DNA from: Smittia aterrima | Taxonomy: Eukaryota > Arthropoda > Insecta > Diptera > Chironomidae | Reading direction: 5' to 3' | Length of the DNA: 64,000 bases | Assembly (NCBI GenBank): GCA_033063855.1 | Contig: CP093829.1 | Span: 22,227,537-22,291,536, forward strand | Part shown: in pieces, positions 45,984 to 58,900 of the stretch | Position numbering within the stretch: position 1 is the stretch's first letter | Layout: the number at the start of each line of letters is the position of its first letter | The notes under the pieces: generated by a model | Seen by the model: the letters and a program-made list of their open reading frames with translations, nothing else | Told to the model about the DNA's origin: nothing | Databases searched by the model: none | Position numbers and translations under genes: made by a program

Positions 45984-48921
45984 TTAATTAAGTGACGGCA
46001 ATTTTGACGATGCAGTCAAATGCTGTGATATGCCTGCACTGGCCGAAGATCCATTGTTGTTTACTGTATTACTCGAGCTACTGTTATGTGATGAGACCAG
46101 CGAAAGAGTTGAGGCCGAGTGTAGAGAAGAAGTCATCAGCCGATTTAAAGTCATTGATTTCCGGTTTGTCAAGTCAAAGCTATCGCATTGATATTTGTCA
46201 TTCATTTTTGAAGCTGAGGGTCCACTAATTCCATGCATTTGCTGTTGCTGCTGCTGATGATGGTGATACGTCGTGGGCGGTAGAGATTTGTGCGATTCAT
46301 CCCCTGTCGGATTATTATTTGCACTCACTTGATGCAGAGTGTTGTCATAGTAAAAACAATTCGCTGTAATTCCTTTATTGCTTGCTGTTACTGTTGACGA
46401 TGCTGTAGATGAGTCTTTACTGTCGATCGACATTGCGTTTGTCGTAGACGACGTGATGAGCGACTGAGGCTGTTGCTTTGTTGCATTTAAATTACCAGAG
46501 AAGCTGTTGCTACTACTGCCGCCATTTCCACTTGCATGTGGTAGCTTTGGCAATCGTCTTTTGAACCACGAATGCTTGAACGCTTGCTCGGGAGTCAAGC
46601 GCTTCTCCGGAACCCACTCCAAGCATTCACTTATAAACTGTAGAAAATACACATCATCACATCCATTTAAAGCGTTTTTTAATTTGCGGCTGCCAGGAGG
46701 TCCTCGAGCAATGCCACGTCGAGAAAAGCCCTCCGCCAATATCACGGAACCGTCGTCCAAGGTTTTAGTCGAACAGTATCGCGGGTAGCCTTTTGCATTG
46801 AAGAAAATCTTTGCGCGCTTTGAGTTGTCGAGAATCTGTTTCGGTGGCATACCCAACAGCTCGATGATACACGCGAGTTGATCAGACTCGTCTTCGCCTG
46901 GTAAAATTGCAAAGCCCGTGTAAAGCTCTGCCAAAATGCAACCTAAGCTCCACATATCAATTGGCAGTCCGTACTTGCCACCGAGAATCACTAAAAGGCG
47001 ATAAATTTTGAGATTAATGTGAAGCAGAAGACATCAAGCGTCATTCATAAATTATGTCGCGTTTTATGGCGTGACACACTTACCTTCGGGAGCTCTGTAA
47101 AATCGACTTTGTATGTACGTGTACACACGTTGGTTTTCATAGCACGATGAACCAAAATCAATCACCTGCGGGGAAGAAGACAGATTTTAATCAAGCGCCT
47201 CATAACTTTTCCATCAGCTTACTTTAATTCCCGAGCGGCCTTGTTGTTTCAACAGAATATTCTCCGGTTTCATGTCGCAGTGAATTATTTTAAATTTATT
47301 GAGAGCATCCAAACATTGGAGAAGCGAGTGAGCAAATTTGCGGACAAGCTGCAAGCTAAAACCTTGGAATTTATTCTTCTTGATCAACTCATAGAGATTG
47401 ATGTGGAGCAGCTCGAAGATGATGCACATATGATTGCGGAAAACAAAATAATCAAACCTGTAAACATAGAAGAAGAAAAGCGTGGAGGCTAATTATGGAG
47501 CTGTTACTGATAAGACACAAATGTTTGACTCACATGTGAATAATATTGAATGTGTTTTCCTTATCTTGACCTCTTAAATGCTTTAAAATGCGTATCTCCT
47601 CTTGTGCTTGTCGGTGGAATCTCTTTTCGTTGCGCACCATTTTCAGAGCAACATGCTCACGAGTCTTGTGGTCGTACGCCTTTACAACCTGCCCAAAACT
47701 CCCCTTGCCGATTATTTTCAGCACCTCGTAGCGGTAAGCAACGTGATCGTGTGGGATGTGAATGTACGAGCCATTTTCGTTGTCGTAATCAGAGTTATTC
47801 GGTCCCGTGCCTGAACGTTTCTTCGCGTTGGCTCCGATGAAGTAAATTTGCGAATACTTATAGATTTCGTGATGCTCGTAGGGCGTGAGCTTGTTCATGT
47901 AAAGAAGCATAACTTGATGTGGTGATGCTACTACTGGCCATTTTGACGGCTGAGACTTTCCTTGTTGATCACCTTGATTGCCGTTCTGATGCTGCAATTG
48001 CATTTCGTTGCTGCTCGAGGACGTTAAAGTGTTGGTATTCATCAGCTTTCCATTGTTTTTGCTGCTGTTTACACCATTCACACTCAAATCACTGATTTCT
48101 TTAAAGTTAATGCTACTGTTATTCGTATGGTTATTATTAATTAAGCTACTGCTGTGTGGTAGTGAATTCTTTCTGCTTGCAACCATTGCTTGCAACTGAT
48201 CGTCTTGCACAACAGCTGACACGGACGAAGAAGTCTTGAGCATTGGGGCTGCCTGTGGCTGGTTAAACTGGAACTTTTGCGGAAGAACCATTGGAATCGA
48301 GGGTTGATTATCCGTGTAGTTAATATTCAACGCGAGATTCGATGACGAGACAGTGTTTCTGAGGTTCGACGTGGACGTAGCTGGAAGCGACGATAATCCC
48401 GAAGGAAGTGGCTTTGTAAAGTTGTCCCAGAAAACAGCTGAAGCGGAAGAGTTATCACTGTTGTTATTGAACTTGAGGCTCTTTGCTGATCCCAAAGGTT
48501 GTGAGTCGAAGCTGAAACTTGACGAGCCTCCGGGAAGGAAATCAATGTATGACTTGGTGGCCAAGAATCTGTTGTTGTTGTTATTTCCCATTGAAAATTT
48601 CTCCAAATTTTTATCGTTAAGCGACGATATGGAGTTGATTTTTGATATTATTTTCATATTGGGCGTGTTTTGCAAGCTGTTGAGGTTGTCAAATGAGTGT
48701 TTCGAGATCCTGCTTGAGTGTTTCAGTGTCGAGGCATTTGCTAGAAATCCTCCCTCGCTCTTATTTTCGCTATTCTGAGCCTCATCCGTGAAGATTAGTG
48801 ATAATTTCTGTTGATGAAGAGGTAAAATATCAAAGCAATTTGTTATTTCTAGGACTTGGTAAAATTATAATTGATTATTTTCGGGCGAAAATAATTTTTT
48901 CTCTCTTACATTTTCTGACAT
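45984..48921 (-). CDS. Class II DYRK protein kinase (DYRK2/3-like)
   Basis: Minus-strand exons 48910-48921, 47534-48807, 47223-47457, 47084-47165 and 45984-46990 join in phase into 869 residues. The first coding exon is only ATG plus three codons (MSEN). The N-terminal 300 residues are Ser/Asn-rich. A DYRK homology box precedes the kinase (LTPYEHHEIYKYSQIYFIGANAKKR), typical of class II. Kinase motifs: GKGSFG at 371-376, Lys393, HCDMKPEN with Asp490, DFG at 510-512, and the autophosphorylated YTY at 522-524 in VYTYIQSRFYRAPE. The conserved ENI..SRRGIARGPPGSR region and WFKRRLP end the domain. The tail is Ser/Asn/Gln-rich. DYRK2/3 kinases phosphorylate Ser/Thr targets after tyrosine autoactivation. 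Fly relatives are smi35A/Dyrk3 and Dyrk2; I cannot tell which is the orthologue. Confidence 0.92.
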
Positions 48922-49192
48922 TTTAACTGGTGAGCTAGGTCCGATCACATTTCTATGCTAATCGTCATTTTTAGTTCGCGAGCTAATATTAACTTAAGGA
49001 TTAAGTTATGCACTAATGTTAATGGCTTTTAATTAAGTCGATAAACTTAAAATATCCATTTTCAAAGTTTTTCGTGGATTTCGTAATTTTTGATTTTTTG
49101 TGTAGCTTTGTCACTTTTTTTGAAAACGGGGCTTTTCAGTCGTAGTTTCTTAACTCTTTGCGAATCACGAAATCAAATCAAGTAAATTAAAG
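48922..49192. promoter_or_regulatory. Shared divergent promoter of DYRK and UBXN4-like genes
   Basis: The two start codons face away from each other across 271 bp. No strong TATA box is seen. Both 5' UTRs must fall here, unless the kinase has an upstream start on the far side. Confidence 0.55.
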
Positions 49193-50874
49193 ATGAAGTG
49201 GTATTCTGGAGATATTGCATCGGCAATCAAAGAAGCAAAGGATCGGAATGCAATCTTTGTTGTCTATTGTGAAGGTGAGGACATTTCTCAAGTTTTGTTG
49301 AAATGATTTTGCAGAAAAAATATTTTTAGGCAAAGATGAAAACTCAAAACAAATGACAGATTTGATCAACAATGAAGTGATTAGCAACAAGTTGGAGTCG
49401 AAGACGTTTGTGGCAATCAGACTTGAGAGTGATAAAGAGGAGTACATGATGTTCGCTAAGATCTGTAAGAAAGTTCTCAATTAAATTGAAAGGACACGTC
49501 AATTCTTATGTTTTTTCCGTCACGCAATAGATCAACTGGTTCCGGTTCCTTCAATGTTTTTCATCAAGAACGGAGTTCCTTTGAAGATTATAACGAGTGC
49601 TGTTAAAACTTTGAGTGAACTGGAAGAATCAATCAACACAATCATCAACAATGAATCATCACAGTCAGTAAAAAGCTCCGCAACGCAACAAATTCCCGAA
49701 GCTGCATCTTCATCTTCGAGTGAGAGTCAAGTCGTTTGTGAAGATGGAGTCTGCACTTTAAAGCCGAAAAGTTCTAGTCCTATTGAGACAGAGGAAGAGA
49801 AACAGGAAAAGGTAAAGAAAGCGATGAAGTTGATAGAGGAAAAAAGAGTTGAAAGGGTCAAGGAAGAACAGCGTTTAGAAAAAGAACGAGAGATTCAGAG
49901 ACGTAAAGAGGGACAGCAAATCATTGACTTGAAGAAGTGGCAGGAGGATCAAGAGATGAAAAAAATCAAAGAAGAACGAATTAAGGAGAAGCAAGATGCT
50001 AAAGCAGATCGTCAACGAGTGTTGGATCAAATTGAACAAGATAAGAAAGAACGGGCTCAACGTTTCGCATCTTCACCGGCTCAAGCAGAGCCGAAAGTTT
50101 CTCCAACAACTCCTCCAGTGACTACGCCTACAGCACAAGCTTCAAACACAGCAAGAATTCAGTTTAAGAAACCAGACGGTGAAACTGAAGTCGTTACATT
50201 CGACAGCGACATGCTGTTCAAGGATTTGCATCTTTTTGTTAAGAATGATGTCTTGAAAGGAACAGTCAAAGAGTTTTCATTGGCAATGTCGTTCCCTCGA
50301 AGAGAATATTCTCATGTCGACTTTGACAAGACGTTAATTGAGCTGAATTTGATTCCATCAGCGGTTTTGCTTATTCTTATTGGCAATAAACCGTCGACGT
50401 CAGGAAACAGATCAAGTAAAGTTCTACCAACTCAAACTGATGGAAGTTTGACAAGCATGCTTTACGCTATGTGCATTGGAATGTTCGCCCCAGTCATGGC
50501 TCTACTTGGCTATTTGAAGAATTATTTTACTGCAGCTCCTGTTGCTGGCGAAAGTGCCAACGACGCTGGGAAACGCAAGCGAAATGAAGATCTTCTTGCT
50601 GCGAATGATGCGTAAGTTACTTTAGAATTTTGTTTTAATTTTAATTGTTTTATAATGAAACATTTCCAGAGCAAAGAAACGAAACCTCAACGCATTCAAC
50701 AATCCACAAGCAAGCACCTCATCTCAAAGATCAAGCCCAACTGGAACCATTCCTAAGTCATCAGCATACAAAAGACCAGCTCCCGCAAGTAACGTTCATC
50801 GATTGCATCAAAATTCCGATTCAGACGAAGAAGAGAAGAAAACTTATAATGGCAATTCTACTCAACAAATGTAA
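49193..50874 (+). CDS. UBX-domain protein 4 (UBXN4/erasin-like), ER-associated degradation
   Basis: Exons 49193-49274, 49330-49464, 49531-50611 and 50670-50874 join in phase into 500 residues, close to the vertebrate length. The N-terminal 100 residues are a thioredoxin-like UAS fold (MKWYSGDIASAIKEAK.., VPVPSMFFIKNG). A charged coiled coil spans about 158-255. The UBX domain at about 279-358 starts RIQFKKPDGE; UBX domains dock p97/VCP. A hydrophobic hairpin-like segment at about 381-402 would anchor it in the ER membrane. The tail is basic (KKRN) and then acidic. UBXN4 brings p97 to the ER surface to extract proteins for degradation. Confidence 0.9.
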
Positions 50875-50927
50875 TTTTCTATTAAATGTTATTTAAAAAA
50901 AGCTCGGGCAAAATGCATTGAAATTTG

Positions 50928-50933
50928 AATAAA
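50928..50933 (+). terminator. Poly(A) signal of the UBXN4-like gene
   Basis: AATAAA 54 bases after the stop codon, followed by a T-rich stretch. Confidence 0.6.
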
Positions 50934-53300
50934 AACTTTATTACATTCAAGTGTCTCAAAAATAAATTTGAGTTAATTCGAGCAACGGAATTCGATCGCA
51001 CCTGACACTTCTCAGTTTTTATTTACATTTGCCGTTCTCAAGCAGCTTCTGATGATACAAGAATGCTCCACAAGATACTTCAAAAGAATTCAATCAGAAA
51101 TCAATTAACTTGATAATTTTCCTCAATCGCACATCGTTCGGCTCGCTTCGAATAATCAAAGACAATAATTTGCCGCAAACAAGATTTTTTTTTTGTTAGC
51201 AACGAAAAGCCCGCCGCTCAAACCTGTTCGACATGCTGCACATGATTCGCCTTCGATCACAAATTATCGTCTTTATGTGGCTCTGATTTCGTGAAGAAAC
51301 ATCACTCGACGTGCCACCAACTGCCGGTCTCCCATCCAATCGTATTACGAAGATTCATTTCGATCTCTCTTCAGGAGGAAAGCACACGCAATAAACAATT
51401 CAATGCACCTGTCTCGATCGAAGAAAAAAAACCGAAACGACGAAGTCAAGATTACTTTTTGTTGTTGCTTAAGAATCTTCCGAAAAAAAAACTGTTAGCG
51501 CGATGTTGAAGAAGACAGCTGTTCTCTCGTTTTCCACAAGTCTTCGCCTTTAAAACTTTATTCGGGTTATTTATTAACAAGAAACTTCTTTTGGCGCGTG
51601 TTTCACGTGTGCTCGCCCAGTGACTCGATAAACTTTTTTCGACTTCTTATTCGAAGCATGAAAACGAGAATAAACTTTACGCACTGGGAACTTTTCCTTT
51701 TCTCTCTTTTCTGCATCTTCCTTTTGGCTCGTGGATGTTGGTGAACGAGAAAATTATTGAAATTGAGATGAAGAAACGTTAGTTTCGGGATTTCTTTGTT
51801 CAACTATCGACGTCAAATAGACGTCACAATTAACAGTCTTTGTGATTGGAGCACAAAAGCTTTCAAGTAATTTGCGATCTTTCCTAACGATTCGACCAAA
51901 TGTCGTCGTACGAAACTCATCAAACCTCGACGAACTCGCTTTAAATAACAAAGGGATTTCAGTTTAACCGATTTCGAGAATCGATGAGGAGAACTTCATG
52001 AAGTGACATGTGTTGCAACGATCAAAACTTTTTCCTGAAACTATAATTTAAACAAATTATCTTCCAACGAAGAATCCTCGACCGTAGATTTTGCTTTTCG
52101 ATACGTCAAAAAATCGGAGGATTCACTCGTGAGGGTTCTTCATGGTCGACTTCACGATCAACTGCCGGCACAAGCCAAAACCGAACGAGGGAGAGAATGA
52201 CTCCACATTTATTCGTTATTGATTGTTTCAATTAAGGGCTTCGTAGAGTTGCACGAAAACTTGCAATGCAATCAATAAAAGTGACCCAGGTCAACAGAAA
52301 ACATTTCTAGTCGGTGCTTGAAACGAAACCTCGTACAAAATCCAATACTCACCAACACTACAATTCTGATTGCGCGTCGCTGCTCTAGACGAAGAACCAA
52401 TCACGAGCGAGCGAAGGCGGGATCAAGCAATACGCGATTGCGATTCTTTTTTTGCGGAAGAGAATTTACTTCCAAGGAATCTTAGAGGAATCATCTAAAA
52501 TTGATTAATGATCACGAGGAGGCTTCATCTGCTCAGATTTGTTTCATCACCATCAAAATAAAAAAAAGGTCTAAAAAAGTTTTTTTATGTTTCTCGTGTC
52601 ATCTGCTAATCAGACCTTCAGAAATCTATGCGCACGGGCCTCGATCTTTTGTCTAGCGCGTAAAAAAATCAAAACGAAAGCAGAGAGAAAACTAATGAGA
52701 ACAATAAGGAGAATCAAAGAAGATTGCAAAGTCTCGAGAAATTTAATTGAGCAAGTTTGAAAATTCTTTTCAAAAGTTTTCCAATTTTCTTTAAATTCTC
52801 AAAATATTTGAAAAAATCTTTTTTCTCTCTAATCAAAGTCAACGATAACATTTCCTCTTCTCGCTCACCTAAATTTATTTTTTCCATGAGAAAATCGAGC
52901 AACATTAACTCGGTCGCAACAACAAAACCGTGCCTCTTACTTCTTTCTCTTTCCATTCTGTTGTGATCGTACCTTTAGCCGGCTGTTGGCGATTCTCGAT
53001 ACAAATAAAATATACAATTTTATCGGTTTCCGTAAGAAGAAAACACGGCACAAGAAGGCTGCGTTTGTGGGCATCCCGCAACAGTCTCGCTTCGGGAGCG
53101 AAAGAGAACGGTTCAGTGAAGAAAAAGCTTCGCGTGTTTGAAAAACGAAAAAGATTCCTTGCTCGGTGATTGAGGAAATCGTTCAGTTGTATTTCGGATT
53201 TCGAAGGATTCAGATTAAAATTCAAGCCGAGCTTGATTTATTTAAAAAAATATTTGAAAAGTTTAAAGTTTGAATTGTGCAAAGTGATTTTATTGAGAGA
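50934..53300. promoter_or_regulatory. 5' flank of the senseless-type gene
   Basis: About 2.4 kb without a supported gene. The last few hundred bases probably include the 5' UTR of the zinc-finger gene. No TATA box or start site could be fixed. Confidence 0.4.
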
Positions 53301-55316
53301 ATGGCTAATTTATCTTCGCCTCCTTCACCTGCTTCGTCGGAATTATCAAAACTTGGAATAAATCCATCGTCGCCACTTTATCTTTACCAAATGGAGCAGC
53401 TCAAGATGCTCCAAAGAAACCACGGACTACCCGACCTGTCACTTCTCTATCAAAATCCAACGATTTTCTACACAGCGAATCCGTTTTGGTGGCAACAGTT
53501 AATCTTTTCGCTACCACCTGCATTCGGAAATAATTTTAAAAAGGAGAATCAAGAGTCGCCAAAGCATGAGCCGGGTCGCGATTACATTTTAACGCCAGAG
53601 ACTCCAGAACGTGACGACCAGTACGAGATGGAAATGGATGAGCCTTTGAACTTGTCGAAGAAGAATTCCGTTAGAGACACTGACATCTCATCGTCACTCT
53701 CGTCTCCACTTTTACCACCAACGCCAAAGCTCAATCCAAATCTCTTCTCAGCAATTTGGTCGCCAGCGTCTTTGGTCAGTCAGAACGAGAAATCCTTTGG
53801 ATTTAAAAGTGAATCTGTTGAAAGTTCCCCAACAACTCCGAAAATGAAATTCAACTTTGACAATCTTCGGGGAATGTCGATAAAACGTGAAAACTCTTCG
53901 CAAATCGACTACGGAGTGCTCAAGAAAAACTGCACAGACATTTTTCTCATGAACAACAATAATAATAATAATCTTACATTTAACAATAATCTCAACTCGA
54001 CATTCAACGGCAGCGACTCAATGAACATTCTCGACAATGCTCCGAAGACTGCTCGAAGAAGTTTGCCTGACTCAACTGATCACAGTGACTTTGTCATTCG
54101 AGAGTTTCGCGACGAGCGAGGCAAGAAAGAACGTTCATTCGAGGTAAGCATTGAAAACTCAACTGAAAGCTCTTTTTGAATATTTAAATCAATCTTCGAT
54201 TTTCATAATCATGACAAGTTTCCGTCACGAAAACAAAAACTTTTCCGTCTTCCCGTCCGAGGTGGGTTGACAAACAAATTAAAAGAATTGATTACAATCG
54301 TTGTCCAAGTTTTCAATTTGTCATAATTGCTCGACTTACGTTGCTGCTTTAATTGCAGACGAGCACGAAGAAGCTTCGTTCTAATTTATTCATTTGTCAT
54401 TGAAGTTTTTATGGAAATCGTTGATATCAATTGCTTTCACTTCAAGTGATTGTGAAAAGGGGTCGAAACATTTGTTGACCGTTTCAAATCAAAAGACGAT
54501 CTCAAAGTTTGCTCGGCTGATTGAAACAAATGCTTTTTTTCCGTTGAGCTCTTGCGTGTTTCACGTTTATTAGTTCATTAGATCAACAGCAATTAAATTT
54601 TACGGCGCGAGGGAAAGAAAATTTTTCTTCAAATATTTTTCGATTAAATTTCGCTTTGTCTAATAAAATTTTATTAATCTTTAATCAACAGTGTAAGCAA
54701 TGTGGGAAGGCATTTAAACGAAGCAGCACTTTATCAACTCATTTGTTGATTCACAGCGATACTCGGCCATATCCTTGCAGGTGAGATCCTTAAAAGAATT
54801 TGTCGGAGATAACGAGAAACTAAAAATTAAAATTTCCATTCTCAGTTACTGCGGAAAGAGATTTCATCAAAAATCAGACATGAAGAAGCACGGTGAGTTG
54901 ATAAACGCAAATAATCGATTGAGAGTCATTAACTAACGAGTCGTTTCCTTCACAGTTTATATTCACACTGGCGAGAAACCTCACAAGTGTCCAGTCTGCT
55001 TGAAAGCCTTTAGTCAATCTTCAAATCTGTAAGTTTCCCTCAAAACACTTTTCGTCAAATCAAATTTACTGATGAAGAACTCTCAAACAGAATCACTCAC
55101 ATGCGAAAGCACGGCAGCTACAAACCATTCTCTTGCGGTTTATGCGATGAAGCGTTCCAAAGAAAAGTTGACCTGAGACGCCACCGCGAGTCAGCGCATC
55201 AAATTGAAAGCGAAAGTGATCAACAACATCAGAACAAGATCATGAAAGTCGAGGAGGAATACGACGAGAATTTAACAAAGCCATTCAAATACATAAAGAT
55301 GAAGATTCGAGATTAG
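53301..55316 (+). CDS. sens: Senseless/Gfi-1 family zinc-finger transcription factor
   Basis: Exons 53301-54143, 54692-54780, 54846-54892, 54956-55028 and 55091-55316 join in phase into 425 residues. Four C2H2 fingers begin at residue 282: CKQCGKAFKRSSTLSTHLLIH, CSYCGKRFHQKSDMKKHVYIH, CPVCLKAFSQSSNLITHMRKH and CGLCDEAFQRKVDLRRH. These match the Gfi/Senseless finger set nearly residue for residue, with the first three linkers kept. PLNLS at 115-119 is a CtBP-binding motif. The N-terminus is otherwise Ser/Asn/Pro-rich. Senseless drives proneural genes in sensory-organ precursors and binds AAATCA-type sites. The introns cut within fingers 2 and 3 and before finger 1. Whether this is senseless or senseless-2 cannot be decided here. 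Confidence 0.9.
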
Positions 55317-55909
55317 GCGTTTCCTTCATTAATTATCTTGTCGAATCGTCCCAAAGTTGAGCATTAATGACCCAGCGATGAAACATCCTTGATTGTAATT
55401 AAGTGTCATTTCTTTTTATTGCGCCATTTTATTAAGTTTAAGGATTTCACTGCGCGAACCAATGTTTAGTTGTAAGACCTCCCCTCACTTTAGATGCTAA
55501 GTAGGATAATCAATTAGTTAATGTGCGTGAGCTCGGACTCACGCTCTGCCCTTATACTTGTCGTACTCGATTGAAAATTTAGCTGAAAGACAGTTTGGAG
55601 ATGAAAAAGTTACCGGCTTAAGTCAACTTGCGAGCAAGTTTTTTGATTTTTGTTGTTTCTAAGTATTTAATTGCATTTTGTATAAAGCGAACACGTTTTT
55701 ATGGATTAGAGAAGTCAAGAAGTCAGCTAAGATTGCCAAAGATTGTAAGACGAAAATGTACTGAACGATGAACGGTTAGAGATGGACAGACCAGCCGGAC
55801 TCAACTTAGGAGACTATTTTATCTTGTTAAGCTGTAAGACGATCCCTTAAGTAGCCTTAATTTATTCAACGACAATTGTTAATTCATTTCGTTCTTAAAA
55901 CTGAATAAA
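55317..55909 (+). other. sens: 3' UTR of the senseless-type gene with poly(A) signal
   Basis: About 590 bases from the stop to AATAAA at 55904-55909, followed by a T/C-rich tract. Two CCAAAG matches occur, at 55351-55356 and 55736-55741 (see findings on miR-9). Confidence 0.6.
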
Positions 55910-58900
55910 GATTTTCTCTCTCTTCACTGTAATCAAAGAAAAAGTGTTTTCGTTTTTTGAGCCTGTCGCGATGTGCACCTTTGAGTGAAAGGTGTTTCTT
56001 CTCCTTCTTCCTTCAGGTCCTTCCTTCAGCGCCAATAAACTTCTTCTCGTCCCCGAAAGACAATGAACTCCAAAACCAAAAGAAAAAAAAGGGACGCAAA
56101 GAAGCAAAGCATTCCAGCTTTCAGTTCAGTCCATTAAACTTTGCATGATAACAATCGACCGCGCGCAGCTTATTTTTCTTTCTGTGTTAAAATCAGAAGA
56201 AAACTGAGTGGTGGCTTTCGATCGTTAAAAGGAATTACTTGAGACGCACCTGACCCTTATTTCGACTGCTGTGTATTCGTTCTTAAAGTCATTAAAATTC
56301 TTTCTTTGTTGCTATTTACGTTACAACCAAAAGGCACACAAAGCAACAACAGCGTCGATCATAAAAAAAAGTTTCAAATAAATCTACCCTTATCGTTTGA
56401 GCGAAGCGTCCGCAACCTAGTCTAGAAAGCAAGAAACGAAAAGACGACAACGAATCGGAAATTAATTTATGTTTTAATCCGCCAGCAGCCGTGATCGGAG
56501 AGACGGAAGGTGTTTCCGAACAAGCAAATTAAAGCGGGCTCGACAGTTTTTTTCTTTCTTTCCTCCTCGTAACGGTCAACGACGGAGATAGTGGCGATGT
56601 GCCTAGCAAATGGCTTTTGGGAGGATGATAGATCGGCCTCCGGAAGGAGATCAAATTAGTTTCGAGTTGACCCTTTGAGTGGGGTTAAGCAATTTCCATT
56701 AGAATTAATTTTCGCGATCGCTTTACGTCTCTGAGAGATAAAAACTTCCCGGGACCATCGAAAGTGAATTGCGAAGAGTTTAATTGCGAAGTTGAGGATG
56801 GAGATAATTTAGACGGAAGTAAGAGTTTGAGTTAATTTGCATATACCCACGCGTACCAGACGCTTCACTGTCGAACTTATCACTTTCGGCAATTCGATCG
56901 GGTGCATAGCACATGTTAGTGCGGCTCTTGATATCCTTAACTTAATCACTGAGAAATAAAACTTTCGAATGCAAAACAACTGTCGCGATGGTTTTCTTGT
57001 TTGTTTTAAGAGACTCCCGAGACGAAACGTCCCGAGACATATGATTTCGTTAATGTTGGAGAACTGCAAGTATTGCAATTCCTTTTGTCTGTTCTGTTCT
57101 TTCGTTGTTCCTACGAAATGCGATTTGAAGAGAACAGTCGAAGAAGGAGAAGAAATTTTACGATAAATTCAGGCTAAAGAGTTCATTGCCTTCCTTCGTT
57201 CCCTCTCGTGGGTCCTTTTTCTTCCTTTTTTCTTGGAGTCACTTCTCCTTAGATATCTCTTACGTCTAATGCTCTCATTCGCTTCGATGTTGGTAGAAGC
57301 ATATGGCAAGTAGATGCGCATCGTGTCTGAAAAAGTCAATTCTCCCCTCACCTCGATCAACTTTTCTGTTTTATTGCTTTTCTTTTTTGTGTTCAAGGAT
57401 TTTTTATTTTGAGTAAAAAAAATCTATCGTAGAAATCTTTTTGTTTCAACGATAAAAAAAATCTTAGCAAAGAACCGACAAGGCAAACGATTTTCAAAGA
57501 CGTAAAGATTGCGATGAACAAGAAATCTTCGAAAAAGCTGAAAGAATTTCTTGGGCAAGTGAGTCTGAGCAACAATGGACAAAACACCTGTCGAGGTCCG
57601 ATAATAAAATGTTCTACACACATTTTGAAACGATGATGAGGCACACGATACAAATTAAAATAAAAATGTGCTCGAGAGTCTTCGTTTTGCTCGTCTCTTT
57701 CGTTCGGTCGGGGTTTTGATTTCTTTTTCGTATTTTTGTTGTGTCTCATTCTAAACATATGGAGATGACTAAGTCTCATGACTTTGAAAGCTCTTCTTTG
57801 TAAAGTTCCTAAAAAAATTGAGAGTAAAAGTCAGATGCGAGATAAAAAATTGCTACTTTCAAATGTTAAGTCATCTAATTATTGGAATCTTCTTAACTAA
57901 ATTTGAATTCTTTAGATCAAAGACTTTAACATTTAGATCAACAACTGTCTGATGATGCACCTTCCGTCAAGAAACTCATAATTGCTGATCATCATCATGC
58001 GAAAGGTGAAAGTTTTCTTTTCTCTTCCTCGGACCCGAAAACATCTTTTCGTAATTTCATTCTGGCTGGTGGTCAAACGATCTGTCGCGAGCGCGCGCAT
58101 TTCGCTCCACAAAGAGGCACGCGATCTGCACAGCTACAGTTGCAATGTAATTTAATTGATCAAAAGCTGCAAATATTTTCCATAACTGCATTTTTCATTT
58201 GGCGATGAAGTGAAGCTCGTGCAAATGAAAAATTAATTTGTGTCTGCTGTTGTACAAGAAGAAAAAAATTCTGCTTCATTTTAAATAAATTTTTCAATAA
58301 GGAAACAGTCTGGATTTCGGTTGAGAAGTGCTTGCTTAAAAGTTAAAATGAGCAGCCAACCAGGAAGGTGTCGTCGTTGTTGATGTATCCCTACGATGAG
58401 CGAGCGCGTGCCAGGTTTGTAACGAAACGAGAAAATAAGAAAAATAAGAATTCCACCCTTAACATTGATCCCAATCCCGTCGAAGGTAAAAACAACAACA
58501 GAAACTATGCTCGAGAGAATCTTCCAACATGTGTGAAACGAAGCGAATGATGAAGGGAAAGGAAAAAGCATTTTATAACATTCGGTTTATGCACAAAACG
58601 ATGATTATAATTATTTTATCCTCTCTCCCATTCATTCACTCACTGACTCGACTGATAGATTGTCATTTTGGCTCTTCTTCGTCCACCTACTTTGCAATTG
58701 AAATTTTTACTTCGGACACGTTCTGGTCGCAAGCCTCGGAAATTCTGATTGGCAGGGGGTTTCGTTCTCACTCAAGCATTGAAATCTTCATTGCAAGGAC
58801 TTCATTTTAACGTAACCAAAGCGTGTCTCACTGCTGCTGCTTAATTTTGGGGTGCGACAGTCGTTGGGATTCACTTTGTTTCTTTTTTGTGGATTCATGT

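Noticed and set aside
57393..57779. 128-codon minus-strand frame as a new gene
   Set aside because: No domain, splice signal or poly(A) support; composition looks like chance translation.
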